From: Wenjunlia tyrosinilytica
GTDB lineage: Bacteria; Actinomycetota; Actinomycetes; Streptomycetales; Streptomycetaceae
Assembly: GCF_014646055.1 (NCBI RefSeq)
Contig: NZ_BMMS01000043.1
Span: forward strand, 1-40,607
Length of the DNA stretch: 40,607 nucleotides
Reading direction: 5' to 3'
Positions 8,037 through 16,596 of the stretch are shown here, in pieces. The stretch's first letter is position 1; each line of letters starts with the position of its first letter. Made by a program: the position numbers and the translations under genes. The notes below the pieces were generated by a model. It searched no databases and was not told where the DNA came from. It worked only from the letters and a program-made list of their open reading frames with translations.

Positions 8037-8890
8037 GACCGGTATCCCTCATCTCCAGGCCCCTGAACGAGCCCCGCCCGCATGCGCCCGGCCATCTGCG
8101 TGGCACTCATGGGGGCCATTGCTTCACCGCCCGCTCCTTGTGTCCCGCTACCGCTCTCCCGGGCTTGTGTCAGCCGACGGGCCAGCGACCTCGCGGCGCC
8201 GATCAGGTGCGGCATCCGAAACCCGGTCGTGCGCAGACCACCGCGGTACGGACTGTTCATTACGGCCACGCTCTTGGAATCCCAAGGCAGAAAGACCACC
8301 CGCTCGATACGGAGCGTCTTCGCGATCTCCTGTGCCGGGTACGGGCACGGACCCACCACGGCGAGCGTCAGCCGCCCGGCACGCTCGACGGCTTTCAGGT
8401 CGTACGCGGACACGTGGGTCAGCGGTTCCGCTCCGCCCCGCGCCACCAGCACCACCTGCTCGGCCGCATCCAGCAGCGGCTCGACATCCTCGGTAAGACG
8501 CCCCACATCCAGCAGCACCGTTCCCCGGTCGTGGGAATCCCCCCTCAGCACGCGCCCTCCGGCCTCACCGGCCAGCAGCCGCACCGCCTCCCGGCACGGA
8601 CCACGCCCCGGCACAGCGACCACCGCCCGCACCCCGAAGGGCAGTTCGCTCGCCGCCCCGAGCAGGGAACCCGGATGCGGCCTGCCCGCCGCAGCCGCCA
8701 CATCCAGCAACGACGGTGCCGCCGGCAGACCGAAGCGGATCATCAGATCACCGCCGGAGGGGTCCGCCTCCACCACCACCGGCCGCACCCCGCCGTCCGC
8801 CTCCGCAGGCCACCCCGCAGCCAGCGCCAGCGCCGTCGTCGTCACCCCCGGCGCACCCGTGACCGACCCGAGAACGACCAGCCCCCTCAC
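8033..8890 (-). CDS. CpaE/TadZ-like P-loop (MinD/ParA-type) protein
   Basis: A 285-residue cytoplasmic protein starting LVVLGSVTGAPGVTTTALAL. This is a ParA/MinD-like P-loop in which the usual K-G-G-x-G-K-T is replaced by T-GAPGVTTT: there is no deviant-Walker lysine at the first position and Thr stands in place of the signature Lys. VVVEADPSGGDLMIRFGL matches the switch I / Walker A-prime region and VLLDVGRLTED the Walker B region. In Tad systems CpaE/TadZ marks the cell site where the pilus is built. The altered P-loop suggests weak or no ATPase activity. It is coupled by 4-nt overlaps on both sides. Confidence 0.8.
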   Translation of the reverse strand: MRGLVVLGSVTGAPGVTTTALALAAGWPAEADGGVRPVVVEADPSGGDLMIRFGLPAAPSLLDVAAAAGRPHPGSLLGAASELPFGVRAVVAVPGRGPCREAVRLLAGEAGGRVLRGDSHDRGTVLLDVGRLTEDVEPLLDAAEQVVLVARGGAEPLTHVSAYDLKAVERAGRLTLAVVGPCPYPAQEIAKTLRIERVVFLPWDSKSVAVMNSPYRGGLRTTGFRMPHLIGAARSLARRLTQARESGSGTQGAGGEAMAPMSATQMAGRMRAGLVQGPGDEGYRS

Positions 8891-9591
8891 GGAGCCTCAC
8901 GCCCCTCGGCCGCAAGCACCACAACACGCGGACGCTCCAACTGCGCCGCCCGACGCGACGCCCCGGTCTCCACCAGCACCGTCACCACCCGCGGCCCACC
9001 GGCCGACTCCCCCTCCCGTACTCCGGTCACCGTTCCCGCCACCGCCGAGGCCCCCTTCTCCTCCGCCTCGCCGCGCACGGCTCCGGCACCGGCCGGGCCG
9101 GGAAGAACCGCGACACGCTCACCGCGCGCGAGATCCGGTGGCGCACCCCCCGGCTCCACCGCCAACGCCACCTGCGAGAACCCCTTCGGCGGGAAGGCAG
9201 CACTCGTGCCCACCTGGCCCGGCGCCAGGAACGACCCGGCCACCAGCGGCACCCTCGCCCGCCGCCCCAGCACCGCGGCCCGATCCTCCAGCGCCACCAC
9301 ACCCGCGTCCGCCGCCACCTCCACCACCCGCAGATCACCCGGCTTCAGCACCCGACCCGCCGGCACATCACGAGCCAGCACCAGCACCGGATCCCTCTCC
9401 CCCACCGCCCGCGCGACCAGCGTGAAGCCCACCGCCGAGACCACCACCGCACCCACCCCGGCCCACACCCAACCCAGCCTGCGCCCCCGCCCGCCCGTCA
9501 CCGCCGGCCGCTGCTCCGGGCCCGAACGGCGCGCCCCCGGCACACCGAGCCCGCCGCCCTTCACGGCCGCAGAAGACATGGAGGTACCCAC
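8887..9591 (-). CDS. SAF-domain, CpaB/RcpC-like pilus protein
   Basis: A 234-residue protein: about 40 residues of cytoplasmic leader, one membrane helix (VWAGVGAVVVSAVGFTLVARA) and then a SAF domain (VLVLARDVPAGRVLKPGDLRVVEV). The region after it is typical of CpaB/RcpC proteins, which have been linked to the outer side of Tad secretion and to pilin modification or peptidoglycan contact. The GTG at 9591 has a GAGGTG motif six bases upstream; an internal ATG lies four codons later. It ends in a 4-nt overlap with the CpaE-like gene. Confidence 0.85.
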   Translation of the reverse strand: MGTSMSSAAVKGGGLGVPGARRSGPEQRPAVTGGRGRRLGWVWAGVGAVVVSAVGFTLVARAVGERDPVLVLARDVPAGRVLKPGDLRVVEVAADAGVVALEDRAAVLGRRARVPLVAGSFLAPGQVGTSAAFPPKGFSQVALAVEPGGAPPDLARGERVAVLPGPAGAGAVRGEAEEKGASAVAGTVTGVREGESAGGPRVVTVLVETGASRRAAQLERPRVVVLAAEGREAP

Positions 9592-9667
9592 GATTCACCT
9601 CGCGATCAAGAAGATTCCGACTTCCACCAGCCCGGCCCGCCCATCGGGCCGCGCATCCTTCGGGCCG

Positions 9668-10513
9668 TCAGCGCGTGACGACGGCCTGCACTTCGTCCAC
9701 CACCAGCCGCCGCCGGCCGCTCATCACCAGGCCCGGTACCACCCCGGACCGACCGCCGCCGCGCCACTCGACATCCCAGGTCACCTCCACCGACACCGTG
9801 TACGCCCCACCGGGCGCCGACAGCGACGCCCGGCGATAGGTGTAACCGCAATCCGGCGACGACGCCCTGGGGCTGAACGCGCCCGAAAACGGTGTCCCCG
9901 GGCCCCGGCACACCACCTCACCGCCCTCACCCATCAACCACACAGCCTTCCGCGGCCGGGCCGTCGCCGTCACCCGCACCCCCTCCACCGCAGCCGACAC
10001 CGACACCGGCTCCCACGTCTTGTCCTCCACCCACATCCATGTGGGCACATGGACCACCTGAACGAAGTCCTCATCCGGACTCGTACGGATCAACGGCTTC
10101 GGCAACTTCAACCGCTCGACCGCCCTCTGCACGACCACCTCCACGGCAACCTGCTCCCCGCCGCCTCCCGGCTCCGGCTTCATCGCCTCGTCACCATCGA
10201 AGCGCGGCAAAATCCCCACACCGCCACCCAGGTCGTACTCCCAACCACTCGACGAAACCGTCGGCGGCCCCTTCGGCCCTCCACCACCACTGCGGGCCTT
10301 CACCACCGACCCATGACGCACCGGCCTGCTCCGCCCTGAAACGCCTCGGTGCTGTTCCACCTTCCGAGCCTCGGCATCACACGCACCAGGTGCGCACGTC
10401 ACGCCGACGCCAGTGCTCAAGCCGTCGTCTGCCATAACGTCATATGACGCGAGCAGTAACGCGATGCACGCACCACCGATCGCCAATGGGAAGGCGAGCC
10501 CAGGCCTCAGCAC
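9668..10513 (-). CDS. Exported or membrane-anchored protein of unknown function
   Basis: A 281-residue protein with an N-terminal hydrophobic segment (LAFPLAIGGACIALLLASYD) and then an extracytoplasmic part with a Gly-rich low-complexity stretch. Near the centre are the Trp-rich motif PTWMWVEDKTWEPV and two Cys (VVCRGPG, PDCGYTY) that could pair. The late region (AYTVSVEVTWDVEWRG) looks like beta-strands. The GTG start at 10513 overlaps the lipoprotein stop by 7 nt, and the gene lies directly before the SAF-domain gene, so a role in the pilus envelope complex is likely. I do not recognise the family. Confidence 0.75.
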   Translation of the reverse strand: MLRPGLAFPLAIGGACIALLLASYDVMADDGLSTGVGVTCAPGACDAEARKVEQHRGVSGRSRPVRHGSVVKARSGGGGPKGPPTVSSSGWEYDLGGGVGILPRFDGDEAMKPEPGGGGEQVAVEVVVQRAVERLKLPKPLIRTSPDEDFVQVVHVPTWMWVEDKTWEPVSVSAAVEGVRVTATARPRKAVWLMGEGGEVVCRGPGTPFSGAFSPRASSPDCGYTYRRASLSAPGGAYTVSVEVTWDVEWRGGGRSGVVPGLVMSGRRRLVVDEVQAVVTR

Positions 10514-11052
10514 GTCCCCACCGGGCCGATGTGGAGTCGTTCAACCCTCCAGACCCCACCCTGCTGCCGGACCGTCGCATCGATGCGATGGTGGCCACCG
10601 GGCACATGATCCTCGAGCTTGCCCTCACTGGTGTAGTGCAGCCAGTCGGTGGCGTCGGCACAGTCTCGAAGCACCATCTTCGTGGCTTCGCTGTTCTCCA
10701 CGGCAGTGTCGAGGCGAAGGTGTCCCTTGGTGACAACGTCCTTCCTGCGGTCCCGCGCCATCATGTATCGCAGCAGCTCCAACGCCCTTCCGGAGGCGTG
10801 AGCCGTCAGTCGCGGATGCTTCGCATCCGATGTCACCGCAGCGGCAGCAAGGTCGTCCCACATGGCCCGGTAGGCGTCGAGTGCCTCCGGATGCTGCTCA
10901 TGCCGCCTGGGAGACGCCGCTGTCTCGAGGGTCCCCTCAGGTAAGGGGCGGGCGTCTGAGGAGGCACCCGTGCAACCCGCCAGTAGTAGCCCTGCGATCA
11001 CCGCGCTCACCCCTGCCAGGAGGGCATTGGCTCGCCGTTGCGTCTTCACCAC
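10507..11052 (-). CDS. Putative lipoprotein, first gene of the pilus operon
   Basis: A 181-residue protein with a lipoprotein signal: basic MVKTQRRANA, a hydrophobic stretch, then the lipobox LLLAGC with Cys at about 26. The mature part (EALDAYRAMWDDLAAAAV, then VTKGHLRLDTAVENSEATK and RIDATVRQQGGVWRVERL) resembles small alpha+beta NTF2-like folds seen in secreted actinobacterial proteins; this is a guess from pattern only. Tandem GTG codons at 11052 and 11049 lie after AGGTAGGAG. There is no gene immediately upstream on this strand, so the operon promoter should lie in 11053-11216; I see no clear -35/-10 pair there. Confidence 0.8.
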   Translation of the reverse strand: MVKTQRRANALLAGVSAVIAGLLLAGCTGASSDARPLPEGTLETAASPRRHEQHPEALDAYRAMWDDLAAAAVTSDAKHPRLTAHASGRALELLRYMMARDRRKDVVTKGHLRLDTAVENSEATKMVLRDCADATDWLHYTSEGKLEDHVPGGHHRIDATVRQQGGVWRVERLHIGPVGTC

Positions 11053-11216
11053 TCCTACCTTCTGTCACACTCTCCACCCGGATGGCAACTCTCAGTGTTC
11101 GGATGCGTCTGGAGATACCCGGCGTGGTGGCGGTCAATCACCACGGGAGGGTGACTTCCAATCGGCTTTCGTTCTGGTGCCCGACGATGCGCCTCTTTGG
11201 TGTCAATTCCCTGAGA

Positions 11217-11260
11217 GAAAGCGGGCCTTGTCGCTCGTTCGAGCGACAAGGCCCGCTTTC
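11217..11260. terminator. Bidirectional intrinsic terminator, 21-bp perfect stem
   Basis: GAAAGCGGGCCTTGTCGCTCG at 11217-11237 pairs perfectly with 11240-11260 around a two-base TT loop. A-rich and T-rich flanks sit at the stem ends on both strands. It lies between the HATPase gene (stop at 11329) and the start of the pilus operon, so it terminates the HATPase transcript and separates it from the pilus genes. Confidence 0.85.
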
Positions 11261-11328
11261 AAGGGCACCGTGCGAGCCTGATGAAGCGTCCCCGCCTCCC
11301 CCGTCGTCGGCGAAGAGGCAGAGTGCTA

Positions 11329-11817
11329 TCAGGGCCGGAATCGGCGAGGAACAGCGGGTAGGGCAAGCCAGGCCGTCTTGGTCCCCCGCCAGCTCCGGAA
11401 CCCCCATGTGCCTTTGGTCAGTTCATGCACGATATGCAGGCCGCGTCCGCGCTCGGACAGCAGTGCGCACAGCGCCTCCAAGCCACCCCCACGGTCCTCC
11501 CTCACCAGGGTGAACGGCGCATCCGCCGGGAACACGGGAATGGCCGGGATGTGCGGATCACGGTCCTCGACTTCACAGATGACCTCCGCGGCGGTTCGAA
11601 GTAGTCGCATCTCGTACGGCCCCACCGCATGTTCCATTGCATTGGCGACGAACTCGGAGACGGCCAGCACCACATCGCTGATCACTTCGCCTTCGTAGCC
11701 GAGCTGGTCCAAAGCGCAGCGCAGGGCAGCGCGGGCCTGCGCCAGCGCATTGGGGGTGCAACTCGTCCAGCGCCACACGACAAACGGAGGCGCGCAAGCC
11801 GTGTGGTGCGGTTTCAT
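11329..11817 (-). CDS. HATPase-family ATP-binding (anti-sigma-like) protein
   Basis: A 162-residue protein of the Streptomyces HATPase_c anti-sigma-factor-like family. The N-box is VVLAVSEFVANAMEHAVG (Glu, Asn). The G1-like region is EVEDRDPHIP, and the later lid and G2 region is ERGRGLHIVHELTKGTWGFR. This family is close to RsbW/SpoIIAB. Members are abundant in Streptomyces and often lie near HTH regulators, as here with the XRE-type gene at 12669-13064. The ATG at 11817 is used because WRWTSCTPNALAQARAALR just after it is the usual beginning of the domain. Confidence 0.88.
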   Translation of the reverse strand: MKPHHTACAPPFVVWRWTSCTPNALAQARAALRCALDQLGYEGEVISDVVLAVSEFVANAMEHAVGPYEMRLLRTAAEVICEVEDRDPHIPAIPVFPADAPFTLVREDRGGGLEALCALLSERGRGLHIVHELTKGTWGFRSWRGTKTAWLALPAVPRRFRP

Positions 11818-12227
11818 CGCCGCCCTCCGCGAGCCGCATCGCGGCGCCTTGGGACGCGGCGATGGCGGCCTCTCCCGGGACGTACACAGGCTCGCGCTTC
11901 GACGAGCGCGAAGGGGCCGACTGCCGCAGCAAAGGGCAGTAGAAATACAGCGGTGAAGACAGTCGGAGCCACGAGACGACCTCCTCGGCGATCACGGTCG
12001 GACGCAACCACCACACCGTGGACTCCGGAAGAGCGGAACCCCCCTCTCACCAGCACTTTCAGAGACTCTCACTCCGGTCCGCAAGGGATTCACACAGGGC
12101 TGGCCCGGCTGTCCCGGATCACGCTGTCGCTGATGCACAGCGCGGCTGAGAGATCGTTTACGGAGACCCTCAGGGAAGGCTCTGTTCCGAGAGTGCAGAA
12201 ACATGATGCGCACCAACACAGAGTCGC
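11818..12227. other. Stretch without a confident gene
   Basis: A minus-strand frame starting at 12016 (MWWLRPTVIAEEVVSWL, later YVPGEAAIAASQGAAMRLAE) reads like a small protein down to about 11810. It would then have to overlap the HATPase gene in another frame, so I cannot define it. The promoter for the HATPase gene probably lies here. Confidence 0.35.
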
Positions 12228-12503
12228 CTACGGCGTACCATCACCGCCTTCGGCATCCTTCGACCGTTCGACACCCTCGATGCGCTGCGCCAACCAGCGC
12301 ATCGACTCTTCCCGAAATTGCGCCGTGTCCCATTCGGACGGGGTCTTGATTCGAGCGGCATCAAGCAAGCGGTACAGGTCGCGCTGCGTGACATGGCGGC
12401 ACCACCACTCTTCGACCTCCCACATCACCGCCCGGAAGCGCTGGACAAGTGTGCGCCTCGGTGGCTCCAAGATCCGCCGAATATTGCGCTCACGGTTACT
12501 CAT
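12228..12503 (-). CDS. Small conserved-looking hypothetical protein
   Basis: A 91-residue, Arg/Trp-rich cytoplasmic protein (EVEEWWCRHVTQRDLYRLLD, then FREESMRWLAQRIEGVERS) with predicted helices and no signal or membrane segment. The ATG at 12503 is preferred to a start at 12590 because the extra N-terminal residues are low-complexity. It lies between an HATPase gene and an HTH gene on the same strand. I do not recognise a family. Confidence 0.5.
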   Translation of the reverse strand: MSNRERNIRRILEPPRRTLVQRFRAVMWEVEEWWCRHVTQRDLYRLLDAARIKTPSEWDTAQFREESMRWLAQRIEGVERSKDAEGGDGTP

Positions 12504-12668
12504 CCCGGTCTCCGCCCTGCCGAATCGACCGTGGCTGCCGGGCGTCGTTGGTGTCCTCTTCGACACTGAGGAATCTCCTGTCGTGATCAAACTCGTGCTC
12601 GTCCTATGCGCGTGGCCACGTCCCCGCGCGGGCTTTCCACCGATGCCCGGCGCGAGGTCCGGGTGGTG

Positions 12669-13064
12669 TTACCCGTCTGCTTGGCGGTCGGCCGGGGCAG
12701 CGCTGGCACCCTTCGCCAGATACCTGAGCAACGTCGCCGCCATCGGCCCCGACAACTCCTCCACAGACCCCTCAACGACGAAGACGTACACCGGCCTCGA
12801 CTCGGCTCTGCGCCGTTCCGCCTCCAGCATCGGCAGCGCCGCCGCCAAGAGCCCGCCCGCGTCCAGCACCTCCTCCAGCCGCAACGTGTACCCATCCGTG
12901 GGGGTACGGGTGGCGGCCTCCACCTGGCCGACCAATGCCCCCACGTAGCCCAACTTCTCTCCCAACTCCATCTGCGTGAGTTGTGAGCGTCTACGGAAGT
13001 GACGGGCCACCTGCCCGAAGTATCTGAGCGCTTCGGAGGGCTGCATCAAACCCTCAACGATCAC
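12669..13064 (-). CDS. XRE-type helix-turn-helix protein
   Basis: A 131-residue protein. Residues about 13-70 form an XRE helix-turn-helix (YFGQVARHFRRRSQLTQMEL, GEKLGYVGALVGQVEAATRTP). The rest (PVYVFVVEGSVEELSGPMAA) is a short unknown tail. Streptomyces proteins with this kind of HTH often carry a C-terminal DUF5753 domain and are about 280 residues long; here the protein ends early, so it may be a short form or a truncated copy. The GTG at 13064 follows AGGAGGAGGAATC, a strong ribosome binding site; an ATG seven codons later is the alternative. The IS21 element begins 136 bp upstream and may have separated it from its promoter. Confidence 0.75.
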   Translation of the reverse strand: MIVEGLMQPSEALRYFGQVARHFRRRSQLTQMELGEKLGYVGALVGQVEAATRTPTDGYTLRLEEVLDAGGLLAAALPMLEAERRRAESRPVYVFVVEGSVEELSGPMAATLLRYLAKGASAAPADRQADG

Positions 13065-13241
13065 GATTCCTCCTCCTGTGCTTGTGGTGCAGGGTCGTCG
13101 CCCGCTTATCGCCAGCTCTGACGGCGGAAATGCAAAGCTCCCTGTAGGCGGTCTGATCGGCTCCCCGCAGGCGGACACGAGATGTCCCCGCTGAGGGACG
13201 CGTGATCCCTCTTGGCTGTCTAGACCACACGACCTGTTCTC

Positions 13242-14756
13242 TTGGCCGGTGTGAAGAGCAAAGAGGAGATCATGGAGATACTTGAGGCGTACGACCTCAC
13301 GGGCAGTTACCGTGCGGCGGCCGAGCTGGCCGGGTGCGACCACCACACCGTGAAGCGGTATGTCGAGCTTCGCGACCAGGGTGGGGACGCGACGAAGCGC
13401 CTGCCGCGGCCGAAGATGATCGACGACTATCTGTCGAAGGTCGAGGAACTGATCGAACGCTCCGGCGGCCGAATCGGGGCTGACCGGGTGCACGACAAGA
13501 TAAAGGCGATGGGCTTCACCGGCACCGACCGGACCACGCGGCGGGCGGTCGCCGCGGCGAAGGCGTCCTATCGCGCCGGCCACCGCCGGGTATTTCGACC
13601 GTGGATTCCAGAACCTGGACTCTGGGTCCAATGGGATTGGGGCGACGGCCCGAAAATAGCAGGCCGGAAAACATGGCTGTGGTGTGCCTGGCTGGCCTGG
13701 TCGAGGTTCCGATTCGTGGTCCCCGTGCTCGACAAAACCCTGCCGACCATCGCGAGTTGTCTGGATGCAACGCTGCGGCAGATCGGAGGAGCCCCGACCT
13801 ATGCGCTGACCGACAACGAGCGGACGGTCACCAGCGACCATATCGCGCGAATACCGGTCCGTAATCCGCAGATCATCGAGATCGGCCATCACTACGGCCT
13901 GACGATCCGCACCTGCGTCCCCGCGGATCCGCAGTCCAAGGGCGGCTCCGAGGCGACGGTGCGGATCGCGAAACGTGACCTGGTGCCCACCGATATCAAC
14001 TTGCGGCCGGCCTATCGGGACTTCGCGGAACTCGAGGACGCCTGCCGCCAGTTCACCACGGACGTGAACAACAAGGTCCACCGAGCAACCCGACGCCGGC
14101 CGATCGAGGCGCTCGCGGAAGAGCAGCATCGCCTGCACCGGCTGCCGGAGAATCCGTTCACCGCGGCCCTGGGCACCACCCGCAAGGTCGCAGGCGACGC
14201 GACGATCTCGGTGGATTCGGTGCGGTATTCGGTCCCGCACCAGCTGGCTGGGCAGACCGTCTGGGCCCGCATCCACGGCGACGAACTCGTCGTCACCGCG
14301 GTCACCGAGGACGGCGCCGCCGAGGCCGCCCGCCACCGACGGTCCACCCCGGGCAACCCGTCGATCAAGGACGAGCACTATCCGCCACGGGAAGATAAGG
14401 CAGGTGAACGGACCCCGAAGGCTGCATCGGCCGAGGAAGCCGCGTTCTTGCAGCTCAGTTCCGGGGCGGCGTCCTGGCTGGTCGAGGCCGCGGCCTCAGG
14501 GGCCCGCAGGATGCGGCCGAAGATGGCCGAGGCCGTCCAGCTTGCCAAGCTCCACGGGGCCGGCGAGGTCGACCGGGCCCTGGGGACCGCGGCGATCGCC
14601 GGCCGATTCGCCGAGAACGACCTCATCTCGATCCTCGATCACCACATCGGACGTCAGGTTGCTGAGCCGACCCGCGCCTCCGAGGACCACAGCCTCCAGC
14701 CGGGCACGTCCGCCTGGTCCCGATTCGGCGTTGCCCCTGAAGGAGACGAAACCTGA
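13242..14756 (+). CDS. istA: IS21-family transposase IstA
   Basis: A 504-residue transposase. An N-terminal HTH (SYRAAAELAGCDHHTVKRYV) precedes the rve-type DDE catalytic domain: Asp in WVQWDWGDG (about 127), Asp in ALTDNERTV (about 188) and Glu in KGGSEATVRIAK (about 225). The C-terminal part has the usual beta-rich region (ISVDSVRYSVPHQLAG). No frameshift is seen and length is normal for IstA. The start codon lies just inside the left terminal repeat. The stop overlaps the istB start as TGATG, which suggests coupled translation. Confidence 0.93.
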   Translation: MAGVKSKEEIMEILEAYDLTGSYRAAAELAGCDHHTVKRYVELRDQGGDATKRLPRPKMIDDYLSKVEELIERSGGRIGADRVHDKIKAMGFTGTDRTTRRAVAAAKASYRAGHRRVFRPWIPEPGLWVQWDWGDGPKIAGRKTWLWCAWLAWSRFRFVVPVLDKTLPTIASCLDATLRQIGGAPTYALTDNERTVTSDHIARIPVRNPQIIEIGHHYGLTIRTCVPADPQSKGGSEATVRIAKRDLVPTDINLRPAYRDFAELEDACRQFTTDVNNKVHRATRRRPIEALAEEQHRLHRLPENPFTAALGTTRKVAGDATISVDSVRYSVPHQLAGQTVWARIHGDELVVTAVTEDGAAEAARHRRSTPGNPSIKDEHYPPREDKAGERTPKAASAEEAAFLQLSSGAASWLVEAAASGARRMRPKMAEAVQLAKLHGAGEVDRALGTAAIAGRFAENDLISILDHHIGRQVAEPTRASEDHSLQPGTSAWSRFGVAPEGDET

Positions 14757-15547
14757 TGGTCACCCCTCTTCGCAACATTTCAGGCTCGAACGGCGATCCG
14801 CTCGCCGAGGCGATTGAGCTGACCCGCAGGCTCAAACTCCCGCACATTCGCCGGTCGTTGACGGATCTCATTCCCACCGCGAAAGCCCAGCGCTGGGACC
14901 CGGCCGAGGTCGTCCGAGTGCTGCTGGCCGAGGAAGCCGCGGGTCGGGACGCGGCGAACCTCCGAACTCGTCGAAAGCGGGCCGGATTCCCCGCCGGGAA
15001 GACATTCGGCGACTGGGATGAAAGCGCCTCCTCCATCACCCGACAGGTCCAGGATTCGCTGAAGACGCTGGAGTGGATTTCCCGCAAGGAGAATCTCTGT
15101 GTCTGCGGCCCGTCCGGCACTGGAAAATCTCATTTCACAGAAGCGTTGGGACAGGCTGCGGTCGAGGCCGGCATGGCGGTCGCCTGGTTCGCGATCGAGG
15201 ACCTGGGCGCCCTCGTCCGCCGCCACCGCGTCGACGATTCTCTCGCCAGGGCGATGACCCGGCTGATCCGAAGTGACCTCATCATTGTCGACGACATCGG
15301 CCTGCTGCCCGTCTCCGCGGACGCCGCAGAGGGCTTCTTCCGGCTGGTGGATGCCGCCTATGAAAGACGCGCAATGGCCGTGAGTTCGAACCTTCATCCG
15401 TCCGGGTTCGACGAGATCATGCCCAAGACCCTCGCCACAGCGACCGTCGACCGGCTACTTCACCATGCTCATGTCGTAGTCACTCAGGGTGATTCTTTTC
15501 GGCTCACCGAGGCGACCTCGGGCAAGGGGGTGAGGACGTTGAACTGA
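14756..15547 (+). CDS. istB: IS21 helper ATPase IstB
   Basis: A 263-residue AAA+ ATPase of the DnaC/IstB type. Walker A is GPSGTGKSH at about residue 120 and Walker B LIIVDDIGLL at about 178. A sensor-like region (MAVSSNLHPSGFDEI) and an arginine-rich C-terminal part follow. IstB loads the IstA transposase onto target DNA and is needed for IS21 transposition. The gene is complete, and its one-base overlap with istA argues that the element is still active or only recently immobile. Confidence 0.95.
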   Translation: MVTPLRNISGSNGDPLAEAIELTRRLKLPHIRRSLTDLIPTAKAQRWDPAEVVRVLLAEEAAGRDAANLRTRRKRAGFPAGKTFGDWDESASSITRQVQDSLKTLEWISRKENLCVCGPSGTGKSHFTEALGQAAVEAGMAVAWFAIEDLGALVRRHRVDDSLARAMTRLIRSDLIIVDDIGLLPVSADAAEGFFRLVDAAYERRAMAVSSNLHPSGFDEIMPKTLATATVDRLLHHAHVVVTQGDSFRLTEATSGKGVRTLN

Positions 15548-15570
15548 GCCCGTTCCAGGAAGGATCACGC

Positions 15571-16065
15571 AGACCAGGCGGGGAGATCCGCTGTCCGCGG
15601 GGAGTCCGTGGGGAATTCTCGTGTCCGCCAGCGCATGGGTTCAGCCGTCCGTCACCGGGGGTGAACTCGTGGCCATTGACACAGCTCCGCAGACACGGCA
15701 ACCCAGAACTCGAGCAGAGATTCCAGTTACGAGTGATGCCTCACCGCCTGATCACCACGACGCCGGGCTCGTTCAGGCGCCCACGACGAGTAGGCAGCTT
15801 CGACCGGGCCGACTCCGTCGCGCTCCAGGTCACGGTGCTACGGCACAGGTGCCGCTGAGCGGAGTGGCGGTGACCTCCGCGCCCGTCTTCGCCGCGGCCA
15901 GCAAGCCGGACTTGAGGTCTCTCGGCATTCCGCCGGGGCCGAGACCGGACGCTTCTGTGGCCGTTTGGACCTGCTTCTTCTCTGGTCCGGATAGAGCGGC
16001 GTCGCATCCGGGGTGCGGGAAGCACGTCATGAGCGGCGATCGGTCTGCGTTCTTCGTCCCGTCTT
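15571..16065. other. Stretch without a confident gene right of the IS21 element
   Basis: No frame on either strand keeps coding-like composition with recognisable motifs. The minus-strand frame 15830-16156 is open but matches nothing I know and overlaps the methyltransferase-like remnant. I treat the stretch as decayed sequence, possibly the lost 3' part of that remnant. Confidence 0.4.
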
Positions 16066-16404
16066 TCATGAGGCGTGGCAGGATCTGCTTGGCTGCGGGT
16101 TGTTCGGTGTCTGCGGCGAGGTCGAGGTCACAAGGGCCAAGCGGGTGCGGAAACACCGTGAGGCTGGGCGCGGAATCCTGGACGAGATAGGGGTAGCACG
16201 GGGCACGAAAAGGAGGCGGGGAACGGCCCTCATCGCCTCTTCCACATGCGGCGCACGGATGCTCCTGCCCTCGACCAACTGGACCACGAATCGAGTGCGC
16301 AGGCGCTCCGGGGAAGCGTCGGCCGTGTCACTGTTCCCCTCGTTGACACTAGAGCTCCCGGCGCCCGCGCCAGCTTCGGACGCGGCGTTGTCACTCGTTC
16401 CCAT
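16066..16404 (-). pseudogene. Truncated PCMT-like methyltransferase, N-terminal part
   Basis: A 112-residue frame. After a low-complexity leader it reads LRTRFVVQLVEGRSIRAPHV followed by EEAMRAVPRLLFVPRA. This is the typical N-terminus of protein-L-isoaspartate O-methyltransferase-like proteins, including those annotated as FxLD-system methyltransferases in Streptomyces. Family members continue for a further 200 or more residues with a SAM-binding motif; here the similarity stops at about residue 65 and the tail is Ser/Pro/Thr-rich random-looking sequence. The ATG at 16404 has GAGGAAG just upstream. The truncation is probably linked to the rearrangement that includes the IS21 element. Confidence 0.6.
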
Positions 16405-16467
16405 GACTTCCTCTTTCGCCAATGTTGACAAGGTGCTTTGGTCCTTGCGTGGGCGGACCAGGCGTTT

Positions 16468-16596
16468 CAGCGGAAGATGACGTGCTGGGCGGCCAGCCCT
16501 CGCAGTCCCGGCTCCAGCCGGCTGCGGCGCTTCAGGTCCGCAGAGGGGGCGGTGTAGGGCGATGATTTGGCCGTCGAGCAGCAGTTCACCTGTGTC
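16468..16596 (-). pseudogene. Possible remnant of an ATP-dependent DNA ligase
   Basis: In two minus-strand frames this short stretch reads TGELLLDGQIIAL and then DLKRRSRLEPGLRGLAAQHVIFR before a stop. The order resembles the LDGEL...LQRR...LAA...F region of ATP-dependent ligase catalytic domains (LigD type). A frameshift separates the two parts and nothing else of a ligase is present. The call rests on a short pattern and could be chance. Confidence 0.3.

Larger units (their letters stand above)
13200..15570 (+). mobile_element. IS21-family insertion sequence, complete
   Basis: The element holds an intact istA-istB pair. Imperfect terminal inverted repeats are GCGTGATCCCTCTTGG at 13200-13215 and the complement of GCGTGATCCTTCCTGG at 15555-15570, 14 of 16 matching. 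A second TCTTGGC motif at about 13240 resembles the repeated transposase-binding sites of IS21 ends. I see no convincing target duplication (GGGAC on the left, AGACC on the right), so the exact ends may be a few bases off. It sits just upstream of an XRE gene and near a truncated methyltransferase-like gene, in a disrupted regulatory region. Confidence 0.85.

Noticed and set aside
11814-12056. 80-residue minus-strand frame overlapping the HATPase start by 4 nt
   Set aside because: Arg-rich shadow-like composition and no motif; the neighbouring frame from 12016 looks more protein-like but has no acceptable end.
12669-14378. 569-residue open frame on the minus strand through the IS21 element
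   Set aside because: It is the shadow of istA joined to the real HTH gene; only the part after 13064 has a ribosome binding site and a domain.
13190-15580. Target-site duplication of the IS21 element
   Set aside because: The bases next to the terminal repeats (GGGAC and AGACC) do not form a convincing direct repeat.
15830-16156. 108-residue minus-strand frame with DLDL near its start, possible lanthipeptide precursor
   Set aside because: It overlaps the methyltransferase-like remnant in another frame, has no Cys-rich core and no ribosome binding site.
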